Shown here piece by piece: positions 56,191 through 64,000 of a DNA stretch of 64,000 bases. Each line of letters opens with the position of its first letter. The first letter of the stretch is position 1. Source of the DNA: Loigolactobacillus coryniformis subsp. coryniformis KCTC 3167 = DSM 20001. GTDB lineage: Bacteria > Bacillota > Bacilli > Lactobacillales > Lactobacillaceae. The position numbers and the translations under genes are program-made. The notes under the pieces were generated by a model. It was not told the origin of the DNA. It did no database searches and saw only the letters and a program-made list of their open reading frames with translations. Where the stretch lies: the NCBI RefSeq assembly GCF_002706425.1, contig NZ_CP017713.1:1302001-1366000 (forward strand), in the 5' to 3' direction.

Positions 56191-57486
56191 TTGTTTATTG
56201 ATCAAGTTAAAATTACAGCCAAGGCTGGCCGCGGCGGCGACGGATTAGTTGCTTTCCGGCGGGAAAAATTTGTGCCCCTTGGTGGACCAGCTGGCGGCGA
56301 TGGTGGCCGTGGCGGTAGCATCATTTTGAAAGTCGATGAAGGCTTACGGACATTGATGGATTTCCGTTACAAGCGCATTTTTAAGGCAGCTAGTGGCGAA
56401 AACGGGATGAACAAAGGTATGACGGGGCGCGGCGCCAAAGATACTTATATCAGTGTGCCGCCTGGCACGACTGTTCGGCGCATCGATGACGATCAATTGC
56501 TCGGCGATTTGACTGAAGATGGCCAAGAATTAGTCGTCGCTAAAGGTGGTCGTGGCGGCCGTGGGAACGTACATTTTGCCTCACCGCGTAATCCAGCGCC
56601 AGAGATCTCAGAAAATGGTGAACCAGGCGCCGAAGTACAAATCAGTTTGGAACTGAAGTTATTGGCGGATGTTGGTCTGATTGGGTTCCCATCAGTTGGT
56701 AAATCAACGTTATTATCGGTTATTACTAGTGCTAAGCCTAAAATTGGCGCCTATCATTTTACGACGTTGGTGCCTAATTTAGGGATGGTCAGCTTACCCG
56801 ATGGGCGGAGTTTTGCGGCGGCCGATATGCCTGGTTTGATCGAAGGCGCAGCGAACGGTGTCGGTCTTGGAATCGAGTTCTTACGCCATATCGAACGGAC
56901 CCGCGTGTTACTGCATTTAGTTGACATGAGCGGTGTTGACGAGCAGGACCCATTTGCTGATTACGAAAAGATCAATGCTGAATTAGCTAAATATGATCCT
57001 AGTCTATTAGAACGGCCACAGATCATTGTGGCAACGAAGATGGATATGCCTGATAGTGCGGCTAATTTGACCACATTTAAGGCTAAATTGGCGGCGGCTA
57101 AGGTTGACGCACCTATCTTCCCAATTGCCGCGATCGCCCATCAAGGGTTAAATGAGCTGTTAACTGCAACGGCTGACTTGTTGGAAGCGACCCCAGCCTT
57201 TCCAATGTACACGGAAGAAGCAGTGGCAGCTGAGAAACATTATGACTACGCTGCGGATAGCCAACCTGGCTTTACCATTGAACGTGATCCTGATGGGGTC
57301 TTTGTCATTACCGGTGAAAAAGTTGAGCGTTTGTATCAAATGGCTAACTTGGATCACGATGACAGCGTCATGCGCTTTGCCCGCCAATTACGTGGTATGG
57401 GGATCGATGAAGCTTTACGGGCAAAAGGTGCCACCAATGGTGATTTGGTCCAAATTGATGAATTTACTTTTGAATTTGTTGAGTAA
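56191..57486 (+). CDS. obgE: GTPase ObgE/CgtA
   Basis: Essential GTPase in ribosome assembly and stress control. Gly-rich Obg fold (residues ~1-158, [21 protein letters not shown]), G domain (~160-330: G1 [10 protein letters not shown]3 [10 protein letters not shown]4 ATKMD), and a C-terminal OCT domain (~345-431, [19 protein letters not shown]). 431 aa. TTG 56191 with GAGGAGG upstream. Followed after 32 bp by the acyltransferase gene with no terminator between. Confidence 0.97.
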   Translation: MFIDQVKITAKAGRGGDGLVAFRREKFVPLGGPAGGDGGRGGSIILKVDEGLRTLMDFRYKRIFKAASGENGMNKGMTGRGAKDTYISVPPGTTVRRIDDDQLLGDLTEDGQELVVAKGGRGGRGNVHFASPRNPAPEISENGEPGAEVQISLELKLLADVGLIGFPSVGKSTLLSVITSAKPKIGAYHFTTLVPNLGMVSLPDGRSFAAADMPGLIEGAANGVGLGIEFLRHIERTRVLLHLVDMSGVDEQDPFADYEKINAELAKYDPSLLERPQIIVATKMDMPDSAANLTTFKAKLAAAKVDAPIFPIAAIAHQGLNELLTATADLLEATPAFPMYTEEAVAAEKHYDYAADSQPGFTIERDPDGVFVITGEKVERLYQMANLDHDDSVMRFARQLRGMGIDEALRAKGATNGDLVQIDEFTFEFVE

Positions 57487-57518
57487 TTTTGAATTAAAAA
57501 AATAGGTTGTGGCAAATT

Positions 57519-59411
57519 ATGGAACATAAAAAAAGATTGGCAAACAGCCGCTATATCACCGGCATCAATGGCTTGCGGGCCATTGCGGTCATTGGGGTTA
57601 TCCTGTACCATTTGATCCCATTTACCGTGCCCGGCGGCTTTCTCGGCGTCGTTATTTTCTTGGTGTTGACGGGCTATTTAATTACCGATCTCTTGATTCA
57701 AGAATGGGATCAAAATGGCAAAATTGGGTTACGGTCCTTTTACCAGCGGCGAATCAAGCGACTTTATCCGGCGCTAGTGACGATGCTTTTTGCTACTGCG
57801 GCCTATATGACGCTGTTTCAGCGCCAATTGCTGGCCCAGTTGCGCGGGATTCTCTGGAGTAATTTGCTCTATGTCTATAATTGGTGGCAGATCCTGCACG
57901 GTCAATCTTATTTTGATCGCTTTGCCAATAACGAGTCACCGTTCACGCATTTGTGGACGTTATCGATCGAAGGTCAGTTTTACTTAATTTGGCCAGTGAT
58001 CATTATTGGCTTGTTGTTGTTTAATAAGCATCGCCATCAAGCCACTAATATTTTACTTGGTCTAGGTATTTTATCGGCGCTGTTAATGGCGTTGCTATAT
58101 GTGCCAGGTCATGATCCGAGCCGGGTGTACTACGGAACGGATACCCGGGCGTTTGCCGTTTTATTCGGTGCAGTGTTGGCTTTTATCTGGCCGAGTACCG
58201 AGTTGAAAAGTAAACTTGGTCACGCGCAGCAGCGTCTGCTCGATGGCATTGGTTTGTTGACGTTGGTGGCGATTATTGGCATGTATTTTTTGGTCGATTC
58301 GCAAAGCGCCTTTGTTTATCGCGGCGGGATGGTGTTATTTTCCCTGCTAGTGGTGCTATTAGTTGCCGCCACCGTTCATCCTGGGGCCCACGTTAATCGT
58401 TGGCTGACCAATCCGGTGTTCACGTGGATCGGTAAACGCAGTTATGGCATTTACCTGTATCAATTTCCAGTGATGATCTTTTATGAAAATCAAGTGCACA
58501 ACATCGCGCATTGGCCGTGGTTACACAACTTTATTCAATTGGCGCTGATCCTAGGGTTAAGTGAACTTTCCTATCGTTATGTGGAAAAGCCGCTGAGTCA
58601 CGTTCAATGGCACCAACCACGAACGTGGCGGACAACTGGCTGGCAGCGTTGGTTATTAGTACCGGCGTTGGCGATTTTTGCGATTGGTTTAGTTGGCGCT
58701 GCGCAAGCGCCGGCCCATGCAACCACCGGTGAAACGCCATTAGCGCGTAATATTAAGCGTAACGCCAAAAAGAATTCTGAGCATAATGCGAAAGTGATCG
58801 CACAAGCTAAGCAACGTAAAGCGGCGGCAAAGCAGGCGTCAAGTTCGTCTGCGGTGTCTAGTAGTAGTGCCGCCAGCAGCAGTGCGTCAGCGGTTGGTAA
58901 TTTGACCAGTGCACAAGTGCAGCAAGCCCAACAACTATCGATCGTCGGTGTCGGCGATTCAGTCATGCTTGATGGTGTGGACACGCTGCAAAAGATTTTT
59001 CCATTAATGATCGCCGATGCATCCGTCGGTCGCCAGGTCAGCAGCAGTCAACAGATCTTAGCTGATTACAAGGATAAGGGCGTGTTGGCTAACGTGGTTC
59101 TGATCGGCTTAGGCACTAACGGGGCGTTTACCGATCAGCAATTGGATGACGTTATGCGCACAGTCGGGGCACAGCGGCAAGTATTCTGGGTCAATGTCCG
59201 CGTTCCCACACGGAGTTGGCAAAATACAGTCAATAACTCGTTGGCACAAGCTACGAAACGGTGGCCTAATTTAACGGTGATCGATTGGTACAAGGAAAGC
59301 AACAACCATCCAAATTGGTTCTACTCGGATCAAGTTCACCCGAATGAAACGGGGAAACAGCACTACGCTGATTTTATTGCCCAACAGATCCTAACCAAGG
59401 TCAAGCATTAA
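57519..59411 (+). CDS. OatA-like O-acetyltransferase (membrane acyltransferase + SGNH domain)
   Basis: Probably acetylates muramic acid (or another surface polymer) outside the membrane, giving lysozyme resistance. Acyltransferase-3 membrane domain with about ten helices (residues ~12-385; YITGINGLRAIAVIGVILYH, TGYLITDLL), a helix near 385-405, a basic and Ser-rich linker (~410-470) and an extracellular SGNH esterase-like domain with GDSVML (Ser ~485), IGLGTNG and DQVHPN (Asp/His near 615). 630 aa. ATG 57519 is taken; TTG 57507 is an alternative. Peptidoglycan versus wall teichoic acid target cannot be decided. Confidence 0.85.
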   Translation: MEHKKRLANSRYITGINGLRAIAVIGVILYHLIPFTVPGGFLGVVIFLVLTGYLITDLLIQEWDQNGKIGLRSFYQRRIKRLYPALVTMLFATAAYMTLFQRQLLAQLRGILWSNLLYVYNWWQILHGQSYFDRFANNESPFTHLWTLSIEGQFYLIWPVIIIGLLLFNKHRHQATNILLGLGILSALLMALLYVPGHDPSRVYYGTDTRAFAVLFGAVLAFIWPSTELKSKLGHAQQRLLDGIGLLTLVAIIGMYFLVDSQSAFVYRGGMVLFSLLVVLLVAATVHPGAHVNRWLTNPVFTWIGKRSYGIYLYQFPVMIFYENQVHNIAHWPWLHNFIQLALILGLSELSYRYVEKPLSHVQWHQPRTWRTTGWQRWLLVPALAIFAIGLVGAAQAPAHATTGETPLARNIKRNAKKNSEHNAKVIAQAKQRKAAAKQASSSSAVSSSSAASSSASAVGNLTSAQVQQAQQLSIVGVGDSVMLDGVDTLQKIFPLMIADASVGRQVSSSQQILADYKDKGVLANVVLIGLGTNGAFTDQQLDDVMRTVGAQRQVFWVNVRVPTRSWQNTVNNSLAQATKRWPNLTVIDWYKESNNHPNWFYSDQVHPNETGKQHYADFIAQQILTKVKH

Positions 59412-59560
59412 GGTTAATTTAAGTTAGTCGTTTTATACTGGGGACATTAGATCGTGTTTGGAAAATAACGCAAAGTGAGCGAAAAAGTGATTGAAGAAGC
59501 AGATCATTACGCATAACTTGAACGTTTTTTCAAACATGCGGGATAAAATGAGGTGGGAAA

Positions 59561-60247
59561 ATGGTTAAAAGTGCCAAGGCGTTACTCGTTGAAGATGATG
59601 TTGAGCTATCTGCTAGTGTGCGTGATTTTATCACGGACTTCTTGGATGTTGATCAAGTTTATGATGGCGAAGAGGGCGAGTTTGCGGCTAGCCAAGGGAT
59701 TTATGATCTGATCATTTTGGATTTGATGTTACCTGGGAAAAACGGCTACGACGTGTTAAAGTCGCTGCGCAAGCAACACTTGGAGACGCCGGTGCTGATC
59801 TTGACCGCCAAGGATGGGATCGACGATAAGCTCCACGGCTTCAACGTTGGCGCTGATGACTATTTGACCAAGCCGTTTCATCGTGAAGAATTGATTGCGC
59901 GGATCAAAGCCTTATTGAAGCGCAGCGGTCATTTCTATCAAGAAAACGTGCTGACAATCGGCCAGTTAAGTATTAATTTGCAAAATCGTAGCGTTACGGT
60001 GGCGGATGATGAAATTCGGCTTAACGGTAAGGAGTTTGACTTGCTAGTTTATTTAGTCGAGAACCAAAATACGATCATCACCAAGGAACAAATTTTCGAT
60101 CGCTTGTGGGGCTTTGACTCCGAGACCAGCATTACGGTGGTGGAAGTTTATATGAGTAATTTACGTAAAAAATTGAAGCCGTATCAGGCGGATAAAATGA
60201 TCAAAACGTTGCGCAACGTGGGCTATATGGTGGAAGTGACCGCATGA
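59561..60247 (+). CDS. OmpR-family response regulator, CiaR-like
   Basis: Receiver domain with LVEDD, phospho-acceptor Asp in [15 protein letters not shown] (~residue 54), Thr in LILTAKDG and Lys in [11 protein letters not shown]; winged-helix DNA-binding domain (~130-225, [12 protein letters not shown]). 228 aa. Sequence features such as VYDGEEG and [23 protein letters not shown] are those of streptococcal CiaR, which controls cell-envelope stress and competence genes. Overlaps the kinase gene by four bases. Position after an OatA-like gene fits an envelope role. Confidence 0.9.
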   Translation: MVKSAKALLVEDDVELSASVRDFITDFLDVDQVYDGEEGEFAASQGIYDLIILDLMLPGKNGYDVLKSLRKQHLETPVLILTAKDGIDDKLHGFNVGADDYLTKPFHREELIARIKALLKRSGHFYQENVLTIGQLSINLQNRSVTVADDEIRLNGKEFDLLVYLVENQNTIITKEQIFDRLWGFDSETSITVVEVYMSNLRKKLKPYQADKMIKTLRNVGYMVEVTA

Positions 60248-61563
60248 AAGTTGTGAATCGTAAGCAACAAATCAGATTATTTCTCACTGAGTTGATCAGC
60301 TTTGCGGTGATTTTCTTATCACTGGGGACGATCGTTTATCTGTCGTTTCAGCACGAAATTTACCGTAATGTCGATCAAGGTCTAGAGATGAAGCGCAGTC
60401 AGCTGTTGCTGGCGCAATTTAAAAATAAGGCGAAGCTCAAGACTAATGATAAAAGCAAAGCGGTGCAGCAGCAAAGGCAAGGTACACCGCCGCCGGATTT
60501 TCGGATCAATTTTTTGATCTATAATAGTCAGGGTAAAGTGATCAATACCGAAATGTTAGGTGATCGCTATACGCTGCTGACCGGGGTCAAGCTCGATCCT
60601 GATCAGCGGGGGAAAATCGTTAATCTGACCACCGATGATGGCAGTAAGTTCCGTTCTTTGTTAGTCAAAGTGCCTAAAACTAATCACGCGAAGTTATACG
60701 CTGGCAAGTACGTGCAGATCATTCAAAACATCGATTCTGAAGATCAAGCGATCCAAAGTTTTCGGCGCGTTTTGATTTTGACGATGCTGTTTTTCTGGTT
60801 ATTGTCGATCTTACTTAGCTACTTGTTGTCGCGCTGGAACATGCGGCCAATTCTGAAGTCCTGGCAGCAGCAACAGGATTTTGTGGCGAATGCGGCTCAT
60901 GAGTTGCGGACACCGCTGACGATCATTCAGAGTAAAATGGAGTTATTGCTGACTAAACCTAACGAAAAGATCATCAGTCAGATGGAGCCGATCGCGTTAT
61001 CCTTAGCGGAAACGCGGCGGCTAAATCAGTTGACTCGTGATTTGTTAATGTTGGCACGGTCGGATTCAAATATGACCCAGATCACGCGGCAGCCAACAAA
61101 TACGGCTGAGTTCTTAAAACAAGTGATCGCACCCTATTCCGAAATTGCCGCTAGTCAGGACAAAATGTTTACTGCGCAGATCGATCTGAACACGCAACAA
61201 ATGATCGATCAAAAACGGATCCACCAATTATTAGTGATCTTGCTAGATAATGCGTTGAAATACACGCAGACTGGGGATCAAGTTGAATTTAAGGCTTACG
61301 CACACGGCAATCACTGGCAGGTGGAGGTCGCCGATACCGGTATTGGTATTGCGCCAGAAAATCGGCAGGCGATCTTTGAACGTTTTTACCGCGAAGATAA
61401 GTCGCGTAGCCGGCAAACCGGCGGTAACGGCCTTGGCTTAGCCATCGCCAAATGGATCATTGACAGCCATCAAGGCACTGTCAAAGTGGTCACCAACGAT
61501 CCCCACGGCTCACGGTTTATCGTTAGTTTTCCGATCGAACACATTAAAAAAGAACATCATTAA
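60244..61563 (+). CDS. Sensor histidine kinase, CiaH-like
   Basis: Two transmembrane helices (residues ~12-33 and ~175-197) flank a ~140-residue extracellular sensor. HisKA with phospho-acceptor in [14 protein letters not shown] (His ~219), then HATPase with N box [12 protein letters not shown]1 [11 protein letters not shown] box FERFYRED and G2 [10 protein letters not shown] (~398). 439 aa. Encoded with the regulator as ATGA overlap. The extracellular part is rich in Lys and Gln and gives no hint of the signal. A terminator follows. Confidence 0.92.
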   Translation: MKVVNRKQQIRLFLTELISFAVIFLSLGTIVYLSFQHEIYRNVDQGLEMKRSQLLLAQFKNKAKLKTNDKSKAVQQQRQGTPPPDFRINFLIYNSQGKVINTEMLGDRYTLLTGVKLDPDQRGKIVNLTTDDGSKFRSLLVKVPKTNHAKLYAGKYVQIIQNIDSEDQAIQSFRRVLILTMLFFWLLSILLSYLLSRWNMRPILKSWQQQQDFVANAAHELRTPLTIIQSKMELLLTKPNEKIISQMEPIALSLAETRRLNQLTRDLLMLARSDSNMTQITRQPTNTAEFLKQVIAPYSEIAASQDKMFTAQIDLNTQQMIDQKRIHQLLVILLDNALKYTQTGDQVEFKAYAHGNHWQVEVADTGIGIAPENRQAIFERFYREDKSRSRQTGGNGLGLAIAKWIIDSHQGTVKVVTNDPHGSRFIVSFPIEHIKKEHH

Positions 61564-61570
61564 AAGCGTT

Positions 61571-61610
61571 AAGCGCGAGACCAAGTACCAAATAGGCTCG
61601 CGCTTATTTT
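61571..61610 (+). terminator. Terminator after the two-component system
   Basis: AAGCGCGAG / CTCGCGCTT perfect 9-bp stem with a loop of 17 nt and a short T tract. Confidence 0.85.
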
Positions 61611-61871
61611 GTGTGATTGGCACAGCCCTGATTCTGTTTTATTCTGGTGCTGACGTATGGAACGCGTGCGGTTTTGGCTTGCCGTACTAGCTTAATACAA
61701 TTAACTGTGAACGACAGTTTAATAGTTTGCCACTTTACAATTAAATTGCGTGGTTAACTATAAACGTCGATAAAATGAGTTTGTGTTCCTGTATACGACT
61801 TTGTAGCTGGTCTTTATTGAAGTTGCCGATAATTAATGTATGAATGTTCTACTGTATTTTGATGGAATGGA

Positions 61872-62026
61872 GATGCGCGAGGACCAGCTGTGTCGATAGT
61901 TCTTAATGGTGGTTTGTGCCATTTAGAAATATGCGGTATTGGCGAGATCCTCTTTTATCTCATCTTTTGCATTTATCTGATAAAAGTTAGCTCGCCAAAC
62001 CGCCATGCGTTCCGTCCTCGCGCATC
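61872..62026. other. 155-bp inverted-repeat element with three-way-junction folding
   Basis: Nested perfect or near-perfect pairings: GATGCGCGAGGAC (61872-61884) with GTCCTCGCGCATC (62014-62026); AATGGT/GCCATT (61905-61923); GCGGTATTGGCGAG (61933-61946) with CTCGCCAAACCGC (61991-62003); CTTTTATC/GATAAAAG (61952-61986). GGAATGG lies on both sides (61864-61870, 62027-62033). This can be a structured RNA or a MITE-like element. It lies in a 728-bp gap (61564-62291) without a supported gene; a further hairpin lies at 61700-61723 and a GGGCGTT/AACGCTC hairpin near a T run at 62116-62145. Confidence 0.75.
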
Positions 62027-62184
62027 GGAATGGCATCTAGCCAGCTCAGTCTCGTTTCCAGCTAAATTTCAATTTTAATATTAATTGATAACTATGGTGT
62101 GCTAGACGGTAATCTGGGCGTTGTGTAAACGCTCTGGCGATTTTTATTTGCGTAAAGTCGTAAATACTGATTAAATAGATATAT

Positions 62185-62213
62185 TTGAGGATCACGTAAA
62201 ATTAAAATATAAT
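62185..62213 (+). promoter_or_regulatory. rnz promoter
   Basis: -35 TTGAGG (62185-62190), 17-bp spacer, -10 TATAAT (62208-62213). Confidence 0.8.
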
Positions 62214-62291
62214 TGAAACGTCGCTAAGTTAAAAATGCGGTTGTGGCCGTTTAACTGAAGGCGTAAATTACAGAAATGGATGAATGAACTG

Positions 62292-63245
62292 ATGGAACTA
62301 GAATTTCTCGGCACTGGCGCTGGGTCGCCGGCGCGTTATCGTAACGTCACTAGTATTGCGTTGAAATTATTGGATGAACGCAATTCAGTTTGGCTGTTTG
62401 ATGTCGGTGAGGGCACGCAGCAACAAATTTTGCGGACAGCGATTCGGCCGCGTAAAGTGGAAAAGATTTTTATCACGCATTTGCATGGCGATCATATCTT
62501 TGGTTTGCCTGGATTTTTAAGTAGTCGTTCCTTCCAAGGCGGTAATCAGCCGTTGACGATCTACGGACCAAAAGGGGTGCGCGATTACGTGCAAACTAGC
62601 CTGCGGGTATCGGATTCGCGGTTGACTTACCCGATCAAGTACGTGGAGATCACCGATAATATGCTGGTTTTCGAGGATGATACGTTTAAGGTCGAATGCC
62701 GTAAATTAGATCATCGGATCGCTAGTTTTGGTTACCGGGTGATCGAAAAGGATCACACCGGCGAATTATTAGTCGATAAATTGCGTGCTGCCGGTATCAA
62801 ACCGGGACCAGAATACGGTAAGATCAAAGCTGGGCAACCGGTGACCTTAGCGGACGGCCAAGTATTGCCTAGCAGCGATTTTATCGGCCCAGCGCAAAAA
62901 GGGCGTATCGTGACCATTTTAGGTGATACGCGGCGAACGGCTAATTGCTTTACTTTGGCGGAAAATGCTGATGTGTTGGTCCACGAAAGTACGTTTGGCA
63001 AGGCTGATGGCCGGATGGCGTATAATTACTACCATTCTACCAGTACCCAAGCGGCGGAAGTGGCGAAAAAATCTCACGTTAAGCAGTTACTACTGACCCA
63101 TATTTCCGCGCGGTATGTCGGTAAAGCAGCTCACGAATTACAATCCGAGGCGCGACAGATTTTTCCGCATACTCGGGTGATGAAGGATTTCGATCAGGTG
63201 ACGATTCCATTGCAGAAGCAACAAACACAGGCAATCGCTAAATAA
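62292..63245 (+). CDS. rnz: Ribonuclease Z
   Basis: Metallo-beta-lactamase endonuclease that trims tRNA 3' ends. Starts [18 protein letters not shown], metal motif [13 protein letters not shown] (~residues 62-74), a flexible exosite region (~150-190) and later ligands in GDTRR and LTHISARY. 317 aa. ATG 62292 gives the standard N terminus; ATG 62280 adds MNEL and neither has a strong ribosome binding site. The SDR gene follows after 24 bases, a pairing common in lactobacilli. Confidence 0.95.
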   Translation: MELEFLGTGAGSPARYRNVTSIALKLLDERNSVWLFDVGEGTQQQILRTAIRPRKVEKIFITHLHGDHIFGLPGFLSSRSFQGGNQPLTIYGPKGVRDYVQTSLRVSDSRLTYPIKYVEITDNMLVFEDDTFKVECRKLDHRIASFGYRVIEKDHTGELLVDKLRAAGIKPGPEYGKIKAGQPVTLADGQVLPSSDFIGPAQKGRIVTILGDTRRTANCFTLAENADVLVHESTFGKADGRMAYNYYHSTSTQAAEVAKKSHVKQLLLTHISARYVGKAAHELQSEARQIFPHTRVMKDFDQVTIPLQKQQTQAIAK

Positions 63246-63269
63246 TTTTGTGAAAGCGGGGCAAACTTA

Positions 63270-64000
63270 ATGAAATTAGCAAATAAAACCGTTTTGATCA
63301 CCGGCGCTTCGAGTGGCTTAGGGGCCGCGTTGGCGTACGCGGCGGCACGGCAAGGGGCCCAGTTAGTTTTGTGCGCACGCCGCAGCGAGCGTTTACGGCA
63401 AGTGGCGGCTCAAGCACGGGCATTGTCGGGGAGGCGGGTACTGGCGGTGCGGATCGATTTGACCCAGCCCGCACAGCTCGACCGTTTAATGACGGTGCTT
63501 AAGCAAAAAGTTGGCACCGTCGATGTGTTGATCAATAACGCCGGCGTTGGCTATTTTGAAAAGGCACTGGATCTACCGTTAGCCAAGGTCCAGCATTTAT
63601 TTCAATTAGATGTATTAAGTTTGATGCAATTAACGCAAAAGGTTGGCTTGACGATGGCAGCGCTGCGCCGGGGCATGATCGTCAATATTGCCTCCCAAGC
63701 CGGTAAATTAGTGACCCCGAAGGCGACCGTTTACGCGGCAGCTAAGGCAGCGGTGATTGCTTATTCCACTGGTTTACGGATGGAGCTGCGGCCGTTGAAT
63801 ATTCAAGTGTTAACGGTCAATCCTGGCCCGATCAAAACGGAGTTTGCCCATATTGCGGATCCCAGCGATCAGTATGCTCAGGCGGTGGCGGGAATCGCGT
63901 TGGACGCCGATCAATTAGCGGCGCGGATCATTCGGGCGATTGAAACTCAGCGTCGCGAATTAAATGCACCGTGGCCCATGGAAATTGCGGCCCGGTTACG
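63270..64000 (+). CDS. Short-chain dehydrogenase/reductase (3' end outside window)
   Basis: Open at the right edge; about 243 residues visible. TGASSGLG (~residues 12-19), INNAG (~89-93), catalytic Ser in NIASQAG (~139) and VYAAAK (Tyr ~152, Lys ~156), then NPGPIKTEF. ATG 63270 follows GCGGGG. Typical of the YqjQ/DltE-type SDR proteins found after rnz; substrate unknown. Probably co-transcribed with rnz. Confidence 0.9.
   Translation, partial: MKLANKTVLITGASSGLGAALAYAAARQGAQLVLCARRSERLRQVAAQARALSGRRVLAVRIDLTQPAQLDRLMTVLKQKVGTVDVLINNAGVGYFEKALDLPLAKVQHLFQLDVLSLMQLTQKVGLTMAALRRGMIVNIASQAGKLVTPKATVYAAAKAAVIAYSTGLRMELRPLNIQVLTVNPGPIKTEFAHIADPSDQYAQAVAGIALDADQLAARIIRAIETQRRELNAPWPMEIAARL

Noticed and set aside
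61460-61690. 76-aa ORF overlapping the end of the histidine kinase
   Set aside because: Out-of-frame shadow of the kinase that runs through its terminator.
61890-62078. 62-aa ORF starting at GTG 61890
   Set aside because: Coincides with the nested inverted repeats, has no RBS, and the peptide has no family features.

Overview
The window is a stretch of Lactobacillaceae (low-to-mid GC, Gram-positive) chromosome. The gene order ftsW-pyc-ylbF-ylbG-rsmD-coaD-ylbL/sepM, comEA-comEB-comEC-holA-rpsT, rpsO-rnjB-tuf-tig-clpX-engB and a PurR-type pur operon is typical of lactobacilli. The dense mixture of IS4-like, IS30, IS66 and zinc-ribbon DDE elements suggests a genus such as Loigolactobacillus or a relative. 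I cannot fix the species from the sequence alone.

Layout. 1-7.5 kb: 3' part of ftsW, pyruvate carboxylase, and the ylbF-ylbG-rsmD-coaD-sepM-like housekeeping cluster. 7.5-10.8 kb: two insertion sequences placed between sepM and the competence operon. 10.8-15.8 kb: comEA, then a leader of 98-99 bp tandem repeats, then comEB, comEC and holA. 15.8-19.4 kb: convergent rpsT, then two IS elements (IS4-like and IS30) stacked in the gap between the rpsT and rpsO promoters, then rpsO. 19.6-28.9 kb: dapA, RNase J2, a TPR-like protein, tuf, tig, clpX, engB and a MazG-like protein. 28.9-30.8 kb (minus strand): SDR + DUF2829 (Tad2-like) pair, queT under a preQ1-I riboswitch, and a 47-aa Lys-rich protein. 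31.2-35.3 kb: glutamine/polar amino-acid ABC transporter and uvrC. 35.6-47.0 kb: the eleven-gene operon purEKCSQLFMNHD, preceded by PurBox-like sites, which covers all IMP synthesis steps except purB. 47.0-50.3 kb: a D-2-hydroxyacid dehydrogenase gene split by an IS66 element with an exact 8-bp target duplication. 50.4-55.6 kb: an IS4-like element sitting precisely at the stop codon of fruA, then the fruRKA operon (minus strand). 56.2-64 kb: obgE, an OatA-like acyltransferase, a CiaRH-like two-component system, rnz and the start of an SDR gene.

How the genes fit together. The core consists of translation, protein quality control, competence DNA uptake, cell-wall and sugar-uptake genes. It is overlaid by recent mobile-element traffic. 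Four elements have readable ends with target duplications or terminal repeats. Two related IS4-like elements carry an inverted repeat that would hide the transposase ribosome binding site in read-through transcripts. No obvious new defence or metabolic island is present. The most unexplained material is non-coding: the comEB leader repeats, a three-way-junction inverted-repeat element near 61.9 kb, a smaller one near 55.8 kb, and a 100-nt branched hairpin between tig and clpX.
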